NCBI GenBank assembly: GCA_016928975.1
Contig: JAFGJR010000230.1
Span: forward strand, 1-44,292
Source of the DNA: Sedimentisphaerales bacterium
GTDB taxonomy: Bacteria > Planctomycetota > Phycisphaerae > Sedimentisphaerales > SG8-4
DNA length: 44,292 bases
Reading direction: 5' to 3'
Part shown: positions 35,394-44,125 of the stretch, in pieces
Numbering within the stretch: position 1 is the first letter of the stretch
Layout of the letters: each line of letters starts with the position of its first letter
Notes under the pieces: model-generated
What the model saw: only the letters and a program-made list of their open reading frames with translations
Told to the model about the DNA's origin: nothing
Databases searched by the model: none
Made by a program: the position numbers and the translations under genes

Positions 35394-38303
35394 CTACTTC
35401 GGCTGATAGGTGATCTTGAGCTTGGCGGCTTTGGTGGGGTCGCTGTCGTAAGCCCGGATCGCCCGCTGCTTGTCGGCCGTAAGGCTGGTCGTCGAATTGA
35501 CCACGACGAGAGCATTGCCGGGATTCCAGCCAGGACGGTCAATAACCTCCTGGACGACCTGGCTGATGTTCGGACTGTCATACCACGTGCCGCTCGTCCA
35601 AGGCGCGTCGATAGTCCAGGTCTGGGACGCAGTCGTAAGCGTCAAGTTGTGAAGAAGACGCGTCAGCCCACCGGAGAAGTCGAGGGGATTGTCGGCCGCC
35701 TCGGCTCGAACCTCGCCGTCAATCCGGCCCTCCAGCCCATACCAGGAGCAAACGCTCAGGGATGCGCTCTTGATGATAGCCCCGCGCGGAATCTGAACGT
35801 TCGTGAACCTGAACCCATCCTTGTGGCCGCCTAAAATGATCTCAGGCGTCTTGGTGTTCTGTTGGCGGCCCCAAGGCGTGAGGTGGACGTCATCCACGCC
35901 GGCGGACACCTGGTACTCGACCGTGACCTCTCCGACGACCGTGATAGTCACGGTGGCGGTATTCGACGGGCCGCCCAAGGGGGTCGTCCCGCCATCGTCG
36001 GCATAATAGGTGAAGCTGTCCTGGCCCGACCAGTCAGCGTCCGGCTGGTAGACCACTTGATCCGCAAACGCGGGCAGTGTCGCGGGGACCTGGGTGATGG
36101 GTGTCCCGCCCATATCTTCCAGTCGCCCCTTCGCAGGCAGCGACGCAATCACATAGCTCAGTGCACCGGGCAACCCATCGTCGTCAGCCGACAGCGTGAC
36201 CGTCACGCGCGAGTTGATCTTCCCCGTCACGGGCACATCGTTAGCCTCGGGAGGCGTGGGCACGGCTGCCTCCTGCACGGCCGCCAATGCATCCACCTTG
36301 CCCCAGCCGGACCGGTTGTCCGGCAGGTTGGGACCGGTGAAGGCGTCGCTGCGAGCAGTCGTTCTTAGAATCTGCACGGTCTTCTCATAGTCGAGCCGGC
36401 GATTCGCCTGTAGCATGAGCGCCACGACCCCCGTGACGTGAGGCGCTGCCATGCTGGTGCCCTCCATCAGCCGGTAACGGCCCCATTCAGTCACGAAGAA
36501 CTCGTCGCTCCATAGGACGGAGCCGTGAGAGGACAGTGCCGCGGCGATCTGCGAGCCGGGGGCACAGATGTCGGGCGCCCCCCGCCCATCGGCGGTCGGA
36601 CCTTTGCTGCTGAACGAAGCCAGTTCGCCGGCCTGCTCCCACGATCTGTAACTGTCGCCTGCGAAATTGACCCAGTCCACCTTGGTCGCGTATGCTCCGA
36701 CGGAGATCACTTTCTCCGCGATGGCGGGGGAGCCCACCGTGCAGTTGGCATCGCCAGGCCACTCCGTTACGCCGGAGATGTTGTGAACGATTGAGGAGAA
36801 TCTCTCGCCGAAGAGGTTGGAGGCCCACATATGGACCCGGCCTGCCGCCCGCGTTTCGAAGAGTACAGCCCAGCACGTCTTCTGGATGTCTGCCAGGCCG
36901 GAGAAGTCCGAGACGGTGATGCTGACACGGCCGCAGGTGCTCCCAGGCGTGCTTGTGGTCCGGGCATCGATATCAACGTCCCCGAGGGCCGTTCCAGAAG
37001 CACTCACCAGTGACGAGGTCGGCAGTTGCCCGCCGGCCCCCACCCAATTCGTTTGCGCTTGCCAGGTCAACTGACCTTGATTCTCCTCATAGGCGAGGAC
37101 CTGAATCCGCTCCAGCGTGCCGGCGTCATACAGGACGTCCACCCAGGCCAGGCTGGGATCCGCGGGCAACAGGAGCGATCCATAGACGGTGTTGGCGGAC
37201 ACGTCACCCCCCGCATGGAGCCCCTTCTTGTACCCGTCATTGCCGGCAGAAGCCACGATGATCCTTCCCGGCCCAGTCAGAGCGGACAACGATTGGTCAC
37301 GGAGGGTCCATGACCCGGCAGGGTCGATAGCCCCGAGGCTCAGGTTGATGACCGCCGGCTTGCCCAGGGCCTGTGCCTTGTCGAAGATGTACTGGCAGGC
37401 CTGAAGGACATCGTCTGCGTCAAACCATGTGTTCATGCCACGCATGCCGCGCACGACGACGATATCCGCCTCGGGCGCAATCCCACGATAGATCGGATTG
37501 CCCCTGCCGCTCCCGGCAGCAGTCCCGGTCACGTGCGTGCCATGACCGTTAGTGTCGCGCTGCGTAACAGCAGACGGACAGGAGTTGATGTCGCTGCTGT
37601 CCCATTCGATCTGGCTCCCTGACTGGAGTAGTTCCAGCAGGTAGAGGATGCGCGTCCCATTAGGATCGCTGAAATCGGGATGTGTGAAATCGATGCCGCT
37701 ATCGACCACCCCAACTATGACGCCCCGGCCCCGGTAGCCGGCCGGGAGGCTGAGTCCCTGGTGAACCAGGTCCGCCCCAATCTCAGGGCGGCTCACGTCC
37801 ATGGACGGCTTCATGCGAATGCTCGTTTCCACGAACTGCACGAAGGGCTGCCGGGCGACCAGCGGGAGCGATTCAATGGGCAGCCAGCCCGCTACGATAT
37901 TCCCGACCTGCACGGAAACCGCCACGTCCAACTCGGCAAGCCATGCCGCTGCTTCAGGGTTATCGACGAGGATGAACACACCGACCTCCCAGTAGCCTCC
38001 CCAGTCCTCCCACTCCTCGTCCTCGCCGACGTAATTGATGCTCAGACGCTCCTGCAGCCGACTCAGGCCATCTGTCTGGTCTGCGCCCCAAAGGCGTAGC
38101 AGCAACCGCGCGTTGGCATCCAGCTTCAACTCCCAGGAGCTGTCATCCTCGCCTGAAGCCCCGATTGCGCCAGCCCCGCCGCCGCTGTCCGGCGGTCCAC
38201 CGAAAGCCGGAACGCCCTGAATCCCTGGAAAACCACTCAGGCTGGCCAATACAAAAACCGCCAGCCACACGACCACCAGAATCCATCTTCTTTCGGTTCG
38301 CAT
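35394..38303 (-). CDS. secreted subtilisin-like serine protease (S8) with C-terminal beta domains
   Basis: The protein has 969 residues from the ATG at 38303, which has AAAGGGGG upstream. The signal segment is at 8-24, followed by a Gly-rich linker and a propeptide-like region. The S8 triad is complete: Asp201 in VVDSGIDFTHPDF, His254 in GHGTHVTG and Ser617 in EGTSMAAPHVTG, with oxyanion Asn354 in ASAGNDG. A large insertion (about 365-530) lies between Asn354 and Ser617, as in lactocepin-like and other large subtilases. The C-terminus carries a cadherin/Ig-like repeat (DWSGQDSFTYYADDGG) and a beta domain ending KITYQPK, both homologous to the metalloprotease encoded at 23542. Confidence 0.92.
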   Translation of the reverse strand: MRTERRWILVVVWLAVFVLASLSGFPGIQGVPAFGGPPDSGGGAGAIGASGEDDSSWELKLDANARLLLRLWGADQTDGLSRLQERLSINYVGEDEEWEDWGGYWEVGVFILVDNPEAAAWLAELDVAVSVQVGNIVAGWLPIESLPLVARQPFVQFVETSIRMKPSMDVSRPEIGADLVHQGLSLPAGYRGRGVIVGVVDSGIDFTHPDFSDPNGTRILYLLELLQSGSQIEWDSSDINSCPSAVTQRDTNGHGTHVTGTAAGSGRGNPIYRGIAPEADIVVVRGMRGMNTWFDADDVLQACQYIFDKAQALGKPAVINLSLGAIDPAGSWTLRDQSLSALTGPGRIIVASAGNDGYKKGLHAGGDVSANTVYGSLLLPADPSLAWVDVLYDAGTLERIQVLAYEENQGQLTWQAQTNWVGAGGQLPTSSLVSASGTALGDVDIDARTTSTPGSTCGRVSITVSDFSGLADIQKTCWAVLFETRAAGRVHMWASNLFGERFSSIVHNISGVTEWPGDANCTVGSPAIAEKVISVGAYATKVDWVNFAGDSYRSWEQAGELASFSSKGPTADGRGAPDICAPGSQIAAALSSHGSVLWSDEFFVTEWGRYRLMEGTSMAAPHVTGVVALMLQANRRLDYEKTVQILRTTARSDAFTGPNLPDNRSGWGKVDALAAVQEAAVPTPPEANDVPVTGKINSRVTVTLSADDDGLPGALSYVIASLPAKGRLEDMGGTPITQVPATLPAFADQVVYQPDADWSGQDSFTYYADDGGTTPLGGPSNTATVTITVVGEVTVEYQVSAGVDDVHLTPWGRQQNTKTPEIILGGHKDGFRFTNVQIPRGAIIKSASLSVCSWYGLEGRIDGEVRAEAADNPLDFSGGLTRLLHNLTLTTASQTWTIDAPWTSGTWYDSPNISQVVQEVIDRPGWNPGNALVVVNSTTSLTADKQRAIRAYDSDPTKAAKLKITYQPK

Positions 38304-38382
38304 GGCGAACCCCCTTTCCATTTCGTAACAGCATCTACGGTTCTGCAACAACGTCAACCCACTGCTCCTTTTGCTCTTTGAC

Positions 38383-38478
38383 TCAGGTCCCGATCGGCGC
38401 TGACTTGATCTCTGACATGGGATACGCAAGACCGGGGGGAGCATTGCGCGAGGATGCATTTCTTGTCGCTGATCTCAT
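38383..38478 (-). CDS. possible 31-residue peptide with SRNxxxGxAYP motif
   Basis: A minus-strand frame (ATG at 38478, or an in-frame ATG six codons earlier) encodes a short peptide containing SRNAPPGLAYPMSE. The same 34-base stretch recurs, slightly changed, before the secreted repeat protein (42529-42562), where it reads SRNGAVGVAYPFAE. There is no clear ribosome site. It could equally be a conserved non-coding element. Confidence 0.2.
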   Translation of the reverse strand: MRSATRNASSRNAPPGLAYPMSEIKSAPIGT

Positions 38479-38529
38479 CGGCGAGGCTCGCGGCATTGCG
38501 AATGGTGTTGCGGCGGCATCGAGGGACCC

Positions 38530-38844
38530 TCAACCGGAGGTCTTCACCCGGAGTCCGCCGCATATTGCAGGTGGTTTCTTCTGCCCTTTCCGGGCCGCAT
38601 GAAATGGCTGAACCGAGCAGATCGAGTCTTCGCTATTGCACCTGGCACCCGACAGGACGCTCATTTCGATGCCGGCGCCCACCGCGTACCACGGGCCAGC
38701 CTCCAGTCGCCCGGCGCAGACCGGCGCCCCTCCCTCTGGCCTGCGGCCTTGTGCGAAATGTGCACTTGCGGGAAGACCACGGGCAACCAGAATGCATGAC
38801 TTGACGTTCAAGACGCCACTGCGATGCATGTCACAAGCGTTCAT
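38530..38844 (-). CDS. 104-residue hypothetical ORF upstream of the subtilase
   Basis: The ATG at 38844 has an excellent ribosome site (AAGGAG, six to seven bases upstream). The product begins MNACDMHRSGVLNVKSCILV and has seven cysteines in 104 residues, no membrane segment and no recognised domain. The GVLN near its start is weakly like the VLNTP of the two conserved peptides, but the rest does not align. It is followed 227 bases later by the subtilase start. Gene status is uncertain; the strong ribosome site is the main support. Confidence 0.35.
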   Translation of the reverse strand: MNACDMHRSGVLNVKSCILVARGLPASAHFAQGRRPEGGAPVCAGRLEAGPWYAVGAGIEMSVLSGARCNSEDSICSVQPFHAARKGQKKPPAICGGLRVKTSG

Positions 38845-39381
38845 CGTCGTTCTCCTTCCCACTGGGCTCTCACGTGCTTCTCACCGCTCCGTTTACGTTG
38901 CCACGCGCCTGGTTTCAGTGTGCCACTGACCCAGATGCCACCTGTCACCTGAAGATACGCGGCGAACGAAGGCATCTTGCGCAGCACATGGCAGGAAAGG
39001 ACATTCAGGCAGCCTGGACCAGACGACCAAGCAATTGGGAAAGAGGGCGCTGCAACACATCGCGCAGGGGCAAAGAGGTCCAGGCAAATCAGAGACGACG
39101 CGTCCTTCGCACGTACTTTCGCCTGCCTCCCGGTGCGAAGCCATGAACACGGCGCCAAGCCATCGCCCGACCCAGTTTACGCCTGCCTACTCCGCAGGAT
39201 GAAACAGCCACCGGTGTGCAGAAGCCGGCAGCTGCCCCTTTGTCATGTGGCGGAAACAGGTTTCCTGCGCGACGTGTGTCGGAGACATACTCAGCCGACC
39301 TCCCTTGCGAGAAGAGACCGGGACCTCTGGGGGCGTGGGACAAACACGTGGGTGCCTTTCTTGATGTGGACGATCAGCTCC
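38845..39381. other. intergenic region, no convincing gene
   Basis: This lies between the 104-codon ORF and the terminator of the repeat-protein gene. A minus-strand open frame (38841-39158) ends in an ATGA overlap with the 104-codon ORF, but it lacks a ribosome site and a recognisable product. Confidence 0.4.
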
Positions 39382-39424
39382 AAAAGAAAACGGCGTCCGG
39401 TCTCGGATGAGGCCGGACGCCGTT
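39382..39424 (-). terminator. rho-independent terminator of the repeat-protein gene
   Basis: Twelve-base perfect arms (AACGGCGTCCGG at 39389-39400 and its complement at 39413-39424) enclose a 12-base loop. On the minus strand they are followed directly by TTTTCTTTT. It lies 34 bases beyond the stop codon. Confidence 0.85.
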
Positions 39425-39457
39425 GATCGAACACCCAACCACTCACAGTCGTTGCGT

Positions 39458-42289
39458 CTAATCACTCCCCTCCATCTCCGACTCGTTTGCCACGGCAACG
39501 TCTGTGATCTCTCCCACTACGTGACCGTTCTTCTCCTCGAATTTGACCGTCACGATCACGTTTCCGAAGCGGACCTTCGCCCCCCTGATTGGTGTTTGGC
39601 TGTCATCCTCCGGAGTCTTCTTTCCGTACTCGTCAACAAAAGTTATCCCGTCGGGTTCCAAATTGATACGTTCGGAGTCCTCGCCGGGCGGTCTGATGGG
39701 CCGATCCAGTCGGATAACATCAGGTTCATACTCGAAGACAATGGAACTGGAGAGAGTCTTGCCCTCCAACACGCCAAAACATATTAGGTTCCCCGCTATC
39801 AGTTTTCCCCCGGCGAAGAGCCATCCGCGGAATGGCGGGCCGCCCGGCAGCACAATCAGCAGTCCCTTGTCCCCGAGGTCAATCATCATGACGTTCAGCA
39901 ACTTCGGCCATGCGGCGGGATGATAGAAGTAGTAGGTCCCGTCCGGCGGCTTAATCAGCAGCTTGCCATCCCCAAGATCGGTCACCTCGACCTTCACCAA
40001 CTTCGGCTCTCCGGCGGGATCATAGAGGTAGTAGGTCCCGTCCGGCAGCTTGATGAGCAGCTTGCCATCCCCAAGGTCGGTCACCACGACGTTCACCAAC
40101 TTCGGCTCTCCGGCGGGATCATAGAGGTAGTCGGTCCCGTCCGACAGTTCGATCAACACCTTCCCGTCATCAAGGTCGGTGAGAGTGATCACGGAGCCGT
40201 CCTCCTGCTTGACCTGCCACTTGCCATTCCCCAGATCGGTGATCTCCAGGCAGAACAGCAAGTGCACCAGGCTTGCTGCATCGAGCAGACGAATCTCATC
40301 GATCAGAATCCTGCCTTGGCCAGCCGGCCCATCTGCGCCTTGGACGCCCACGCCCAGTTTCTTGATGTTGTTGACGTCCACTCCCTGGGCCTGGAGCCTA
40401 TCAAGTGTCACTACGCACAGGGTCCAGCCCGGAACAAGCAATGCGTTCGGCTCTCCATGTACGAACGTGGCGCGATTTCCATCGGCGTCCTCGACGTGGA
40501 CGAAGAACCGGTCTGTCTCCGTGACGATGTTGTTTGGATCGCCATGGATCCACAGGGACAGTGCGTCATAAGGGCTCCAGTCCTGCGGCGGATCGAACGT
40601 GCGGCATGCGACGGACTCTGTGGCGCCTTGGGTGTTGTCGAAGAAGAACGGCATGGACTGTCTGCCGCTGTGGACGATTGTCGTCTCCATGATGTCGCCT
40701 ACGCTCGGATCGTAGCCGACGATGGCTCCGGTGCCATTGCCCTCACTGCCAACGGGGAAGAAGTCATCGGGTGAGAAGCCAAGACCGTCGATCCACGTCT
40801 GGAAGACGCGATATGGCGAGTAGTTCATGTACTCCTCGAAATCATCGATCGGCAGGGACTCGTCCAAGGGGACTTGGCCGCCGCCGCCCAGGATCAGGAG
40901 AAGCTCGGACGCGCCCACGGACGGAAGAGTGAACTCCAAGAAGAACCTATTGGGAAACAGTGGCAGACGCAGTTCGCGGCCGATATACTCCTCCACCATC
41001 GGGAGACCGACGTCTGCGAAGATCCCCGTGGCGTTCGACGCCGTCACAACCCCCGCGTGCACTTCGAGATCAACGGCGCCGCGGGATGTCAGGTACTCGC
41101 TGGTCATATCCAGATGCATGACGAAATCCAGATCGGAATCACTGGCCGCGCTCAGGCCGTCATTGGTCCAGTCCAGATCGCCCGACTGCTCAATGGACAC
41201 GTCGAAGAACGTCTCGGACCACAATGGATACCCCTCTTGATCCAGCAACACCACACTGACGGGGTCGGTGACAGCAGCCGAGCCGGATACGATCTGTGGC
41301 TCCCATGTCCCTCCCAGCCATGCGGCTGGACCTCGCAAGTTGATCACCGTTGTCGCCTCACTATGGGCATAGGCGAATTGACCAAACTTGCCGCGTTCCT
41401 TCTGAGCCGTTCCCCAGGCCCGGATTTCGCCTGCGTATCTTCCATTTTCCAGGTGGGTGACGTTTGCCTCGATCTCGGCTTCGGCACCTGCAGTGCTGAA
41501 GCGGACATCCGGCCTCTTCGTACCGCGACGCTCGATATCGTGGATAACGCCAGCCTTGTCAAGCGTCTGGAAGCCAGACCGCGACTTGACGTCCTGTAGA
41601 CCGAGCTCAAAGGCCCCCGCATCCAGATAGTAGTCGCAGTAAAACGTGGCCGCCGTCGATCCTGTCGGCTTCGGCGACGCCGTGAAATCGAAGCTGTGGC
41701 TCACGTAGTAAGAACCGATGCAGGTGGTGTCGGCCCCGGAACTGGCCAGACGCAGTTGCAGCAACACATCGTCATCGTCGTCCTTGTCGAACAAATCGTC
41801 ATCCCACCCTGGAGTGTCAAGATGCATGATCCATGTGTTCTCACCTATGTTTTCGTAGATGTCGCCTCCCAGGCCTAGACTGTTGTCCTTATCCGTGAAG
41901 GTGCGTATCGAGCCATCGTCCTTGTACATGTACCCTGTCGATGCGACAATCATTTGCGGCCTGGATACACCCCTTACCAGCGTGGTGTACGCCCTGAAAT
42001 CAACTTTCTGGCCAGCGATGTACTTGCCGACCTTGACTTCCTCATTCGGATTGGGATTGTCAGGCAAGCCAGTGAAGAGCTTTCGATAATTCGTTCTGCC
42101 GTCTGCATCAACGACCCCAAACTCGATATCAATGATCACATCTGTATATGGTGACCAGACCCCTCCGACCGGCTTGATATACAGTGTCCCATCCTCAGGG
42201 ATTGTGAAACTCCCCACTCCCATTGCCGGATGGGCTAACAGGACCAGTAGCGTACACCACATGCCAAGGCGTAATCCTGCAGATCTCAT
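39458..42289 (-). CDS. secreted protein with DFEEY binding-like domain and 33-residue tandem repeats
   Basis: The protein has 943 residues from the ATG at 42289, with GAGAGGAGAAT upstream and a clean signal peptide (LGMWCTLLVLLAHPAMG). An in-frame ATG at 42376, also with a good ribosome site, would add 29 residues before the signal and is disfavoured. The N-terminal beta domain starts FTIPEDGTLYIKPVGG. A DDFEEYMNYSPY...WIDGLGF domain lies in the middle, related to those of the neighbouring secreted proteases. It is followed by at least three tandem units of the type VTDLGDGKLLIKLPDGTYYL. No protease motif is seen. Probably a surface or secreted binding protein; substrate unknown. Confidence 0.8.
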   Translation of the reverse strand: MRSAGLRLGMWCTLLVLLAHPAMGVGSFTIPEDGTLYIKPVGGVWSPYTDVIIDIEFGVVDADGRTNYRKLFTGLPDNPNPNEEVKVGKYIAGQKVDFRAYTTLVRGVSRPQMIVASTGYMYKDDGSIRTFTDKDNSLGLGGDIYENIGENTWIMHLDTPGWDDDLFDKDDDDDVLLQLRLASSGADTTCIGSYYVSHSFDFTASPKPTGSTAATFYCDYYLDAGAFELGLQDVKSRSGFQTLDKAGVIHDIERRGTKRPDVRFSTAGAEAEIEANVTHLENGRYAGEIRAWGTAQKERGKFGQFAYAHSEATTVINLRGPAAWLGGTWEPQIVSGSAAVTDPVSVVLLDQEGYPLWSETFFDVSIEQSGDLDWTNDGLSAASDSDLDFVMHLDMTSEYLTSRGAVDLEVHAGVVTASNATGIFADVGLPMVEEYIGRELRLPLFPNRFFLEFTLPSVGASELLLILGGGGQVPLDESLPIDDFEEYMNYSPYRVFQTWIDGLGFSPDDFFPVGSEGNGTGAIVGYDPSVGDIMETTIVHSGRQSMPFFFDNTQGATESVACRTFDPPQDWSPYDALSLWIHGDPNNIVTETDRFFVHVEDADGNRATFVHGEPNALLVPGWTLCVVTLDRLQAQGVDVNNIKKLGVGVQGADGPAGQGRILIDEIRLLDAASLVHLLFCLEITDLGNGKWQVKQEDGSVITLTDLDDGKVLIELSDGTDYLYDPAGEPKLVNVVVTDLGDGKLLIKLPDGTYYLYDPAGEPKLVKVEVTDLGDGKLLIKPPDGTYYFYHPAAWPKLLNVMMIDLGDKGLLIVLPGGPPFRGWLFAGGKLIAGNLICFGVLEGKTLSSSIVFEYEPDVIRLDRPIRPPGEDSERINLEPDGITFVDEYGKKTPEDDSQTPIRGAKVRFGNVIVTVKFEEKNGHVVGEITDVAVANESEMEGSD
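39896..40192 (-). repeat. three 99-base tandem coding repeats
   Basis: Units at 39896-39994, 39995-40093 and 40094-40192 each encode 33 residues containing TDLGDGKLLIK and DGTYYLYDPAGEPK. Nucleotide identity is highest between the central copies, indicating recent expansion. More diverged units flank them. Confidence 0.85.
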
Positions 42290-42376
42290 GGTATTCTCCT
42301 CTCGTTCGGTCGTTGTTGCGGTGTGGTTGAAGCGTGATTCGATCTGGCGATCCTGGGATGTGCTTTGCGTCTTCAT

Positions 42377-42784
42377 TTTCGTTCTCCTTTTTGGCTTGTG
42401 TGGATGGGATTCGGGGCAACGGCCTTCATCTCATCCTGGCTCTTGTTTCCGAACTGACTTTCGTGTCGTCCGCCGCGGGCAGATCCGGAGGCCGCGTCGG
42501 GGACATTCCCAACGTTTGTCTCCGCGAAAGGATACGCAACACCGACCGCACCATTGCGCGAGCCGAAAGCGCGGAAGTGGTTGCTGTTGTGGATTGCCGT
42601 CGAAAGGCTTGCCAGGCGACCGTTCGGAGCCGGACGGAACGCCAGCGGCCCATCAGGCCGGAGGGACGCGGAATCCCCTACAGCCAAGACATCGTCCGCA
42701 CGTGCCCGGGGTTATGGGTGCACATCCTGCCCTATCCGCTGTTCGGGAAGCCGGAAGGGGTGCGGCGGGGACGGGGAGACGGGA
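42377..42784. other. intergenic region upstream of the repeat-protein gene
   Basis: No gene is firmly supported. A minus-strand frame ending at 42373 overlaps the ATG at 42376 (ATGA) and contains SRNGAVGVAYPFAE, which resembles a stretch upstream of the subtilase gene. It lacks a good start codon. The strong AAAAAGGAGAACG ribosome site at its end could serve a leader peptide. Confidence 0.4.
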
Positions 42785-43390
42785 TCAGGGCACCTTCCAG
42801 AGGACCGGCACGATACCCCACTGCTGCAACGCCTCAATGCCGTGGAGCGCCAGGAGAATCCAGATGAACCAGAGTGCGTCCCGCACGCCGCGGACGAACT
42901 GCGGCATCTTCACCTCCCAGCACTCCGGCGCGCGATAGAGCGACCATCGCGGGATCATGGCGGGGACCTCGCGGCTGTAGTCGAGGTAGCGGTCCCCGAA
43001 CTTGTCGATCAGCTTGCGTTCTTCGACCACGATCGCAAGCGGGTAGTACAGGCCGTAGAAGAGAATGATACACGCGAGCACGAGGAGGTTCTCGGACGCC
43101 AGGCCGACCCCCACGGCGCCGATCAGACTGAACAGGTAGAGGGGATGGCGCATGACCGAGTACGGCCCGACCGTGATCAGCTCCCGGCCCTTGTTGCCCG
43201 CGATGTATATCAGGGCCCACAAACGCCCGAGGACAGCGGTCCACAGCAGACACATGCCGGACAGCTCAAATGCAAAATCGACGACACCCCCCCGGCGAAA
43301 CGAGCGCCCGGTGAAGATGATCAGCAAGGCGATCATCAGACCGAAGAGCCGGAAGATGGACACACGTGAACGGGCGATACTGAATTCCAT
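42785..43390 (-). CDS. isoprenylcysteine/phospholipid methyltransferase-family membrane protein
   Basis: The protein has 201 residues from the ATG at 43390; the open frame continues upstream through the tRNA gene and cannot all be coding. Three to four membrane segments surround the family core: GPYSVMRHPLYLFSL, then EERKLIDKFGDRYLDYSREVPAMIPR, which forms the SAM-binding and catalytic part of ICMT/PEMT-like methyltransferases. Bacterial members methylate varied lipids or small molecules, so the substrate cannot be given. A tRNA-Leu gene lies 65 bases upstream on the same strand. Confidence 0.85.
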   Translation of the reverse strand: MEFSIARSRVSIFRLFGLMIALLIIFTGRSFRRGGVVDFAFELSGMCLLWTAVLGRLWALIYIAGNKGRELITVGPYSVMRHPLYLFSLIGAVGVGLASENLLVLACIILFYGLYYPLAIVVEERKLIDKFGDRYLDYSREVPAMIPRWSLYRAPECWEVKMPQFVRGVRDALWFIWILLALHGIEALQQWGIVPVLWKVP

Positions 43391-43455
43391 AGTCTCTGCT
43401 TTCCATTGCCGCAACGATCTGAACGGCCCCCGGGGGGGGGAGCACGGGTCGGGAT

Positions 43456-43541
43456 TGCCGAAGGAGGGAATCGAACCCTCACCGGGTGTAAGCCCGACAG
43501 GATTTTGAATCCTGCGCGTCTGCCAGTTCCGCCACTTCGGC
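43456..43541 (-). tRNA. tRNA-Leu (anticodon CAA)
   Basis: This 86-base tRNA has a 7-base acceptor stem (GCCGAAG with CTTCGGC) and discriminator A. The anticodon stem-loop CAGGA-TTCAAAA-TCCTG gives CAA, which reads UUG. A long variable arm (TCGGGCTTACACCCG) marks a class II tRNA, and GGTTCGATTCC forms the T loop. The 3' CCA is not encoded. Confidence 0.95.
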
Positions 43542-43737
43542 GTGGCCGCGATTATGGAGGATCGCCAGGGGCAAGTCAACCCTGAAAATCGTCGTGTGGC
43601 AGGCAGGCCCTTGCCAGAGCTCTCCGCCCAATGCCTGGGAAACGACGGAGAAATGACGATCAGCGGCGCAATCTGGCCGTTCCTGGTGCGATTCTCGCAC
43701 GAAACGTGCACCGGTCTACAGCGAAAGTCCCGCGTCG

Positions 43738-43866
43738 GGCAGCCCCTTCGACACCGAAGTGGAAGCCGCCAAGGCCCGCGACCCAAAGGCCCTGAAGCTC
43801 CACGGCGAGCGCCCCTGGCTGAACTTCCCCGACGAGCATCCGCAGACTGGAGACCATAGCCCGTAA
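43738..43866 (+). pseudogene. relic of an AP2-domain protein
   Basis: The plus-strand frame reads GSPFDTEVEAAKARDPKALK, then LHGERPWLNFPDEH and a stop at 43864. This is the last helix and end of an AP2 DNA-binding domain, which usually reads (F)DTEEEAARAYDRxAL..GExAxLNFP. In bacteria AP2 domains commonly sit in HNH homing endonucleases. No upstream part of such a gene is present, so it is a fragment. Its place near a tRNA gene fits an old mobile-element insertion. Confidence 0.6.
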
Positions 43867-43913
43867 ATCGCAGGTGAACACAAATCTCGCAGGGTGTGCA
43901 CCGTACACCGGCT

Positions 43914-44125
43914 GTCATTCCAGCAGAGCTTGCCCTCGACCCCTGATCTGGTCAGGGGCAGGCTCCGATCGGGGGGCTGGAATCCAGGTTTCTTTCGCCG
44001 CAGAGGTCGCGAAGGATCGCAGAGGAAAGACAAAACCCGTTCCTTCTGTCATCCGCAGACCATGTCATTGCGAGCGAAGCGCGGCAATCTCTCATGTCAT
44101 TCCAGCGGAAGCTGGAATCCGTTCC
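43914..44125. repeat. cluster of dispersed REP-like repeats
   Basis: Several palindromic units cluster here. A GTCATTCCAGCAGAGC..GGCTGGAATCCAG unit lies at about 43914-43988, TGTCATTGCGAGCGAAGC at 44061-44078 followed by GCGGCAATCTC, and TGTCATTCCAGCGGAAGCTG near 44095-44115 followed by GAATCC. These consensus words are typical of dispersed repeats of many MAG-type genomes. The rest of the sequence to 44292 has no supported gene. Confidence 0.6.

Noticed and set aside
38841..39158. A 105-codon minus-strand frame ending at the strong ribosome site before the 104-codon ORF
   Set aside because: It has no ribosome site and no recognisable motif; the ATGA overlap alone is not enough.
39896..40192. 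Regular repeats as a CRISPR array
   Set aside because: The 99-base units are contiguous, in frame and coding, with no spacers.
43542..43859. A 105-codon plus-strand frame over the AP2 relic
   Set aside because: The AP2-like residues are in a different frame; this one gives a low-complexity basic product with no start signal.
43391..43918. Extension of the methyltransferase-family frame through the tRNA gene
   Set aside because: The tRNA-Leu is complete, and the family N-terminus begins at the ATG at 43390.
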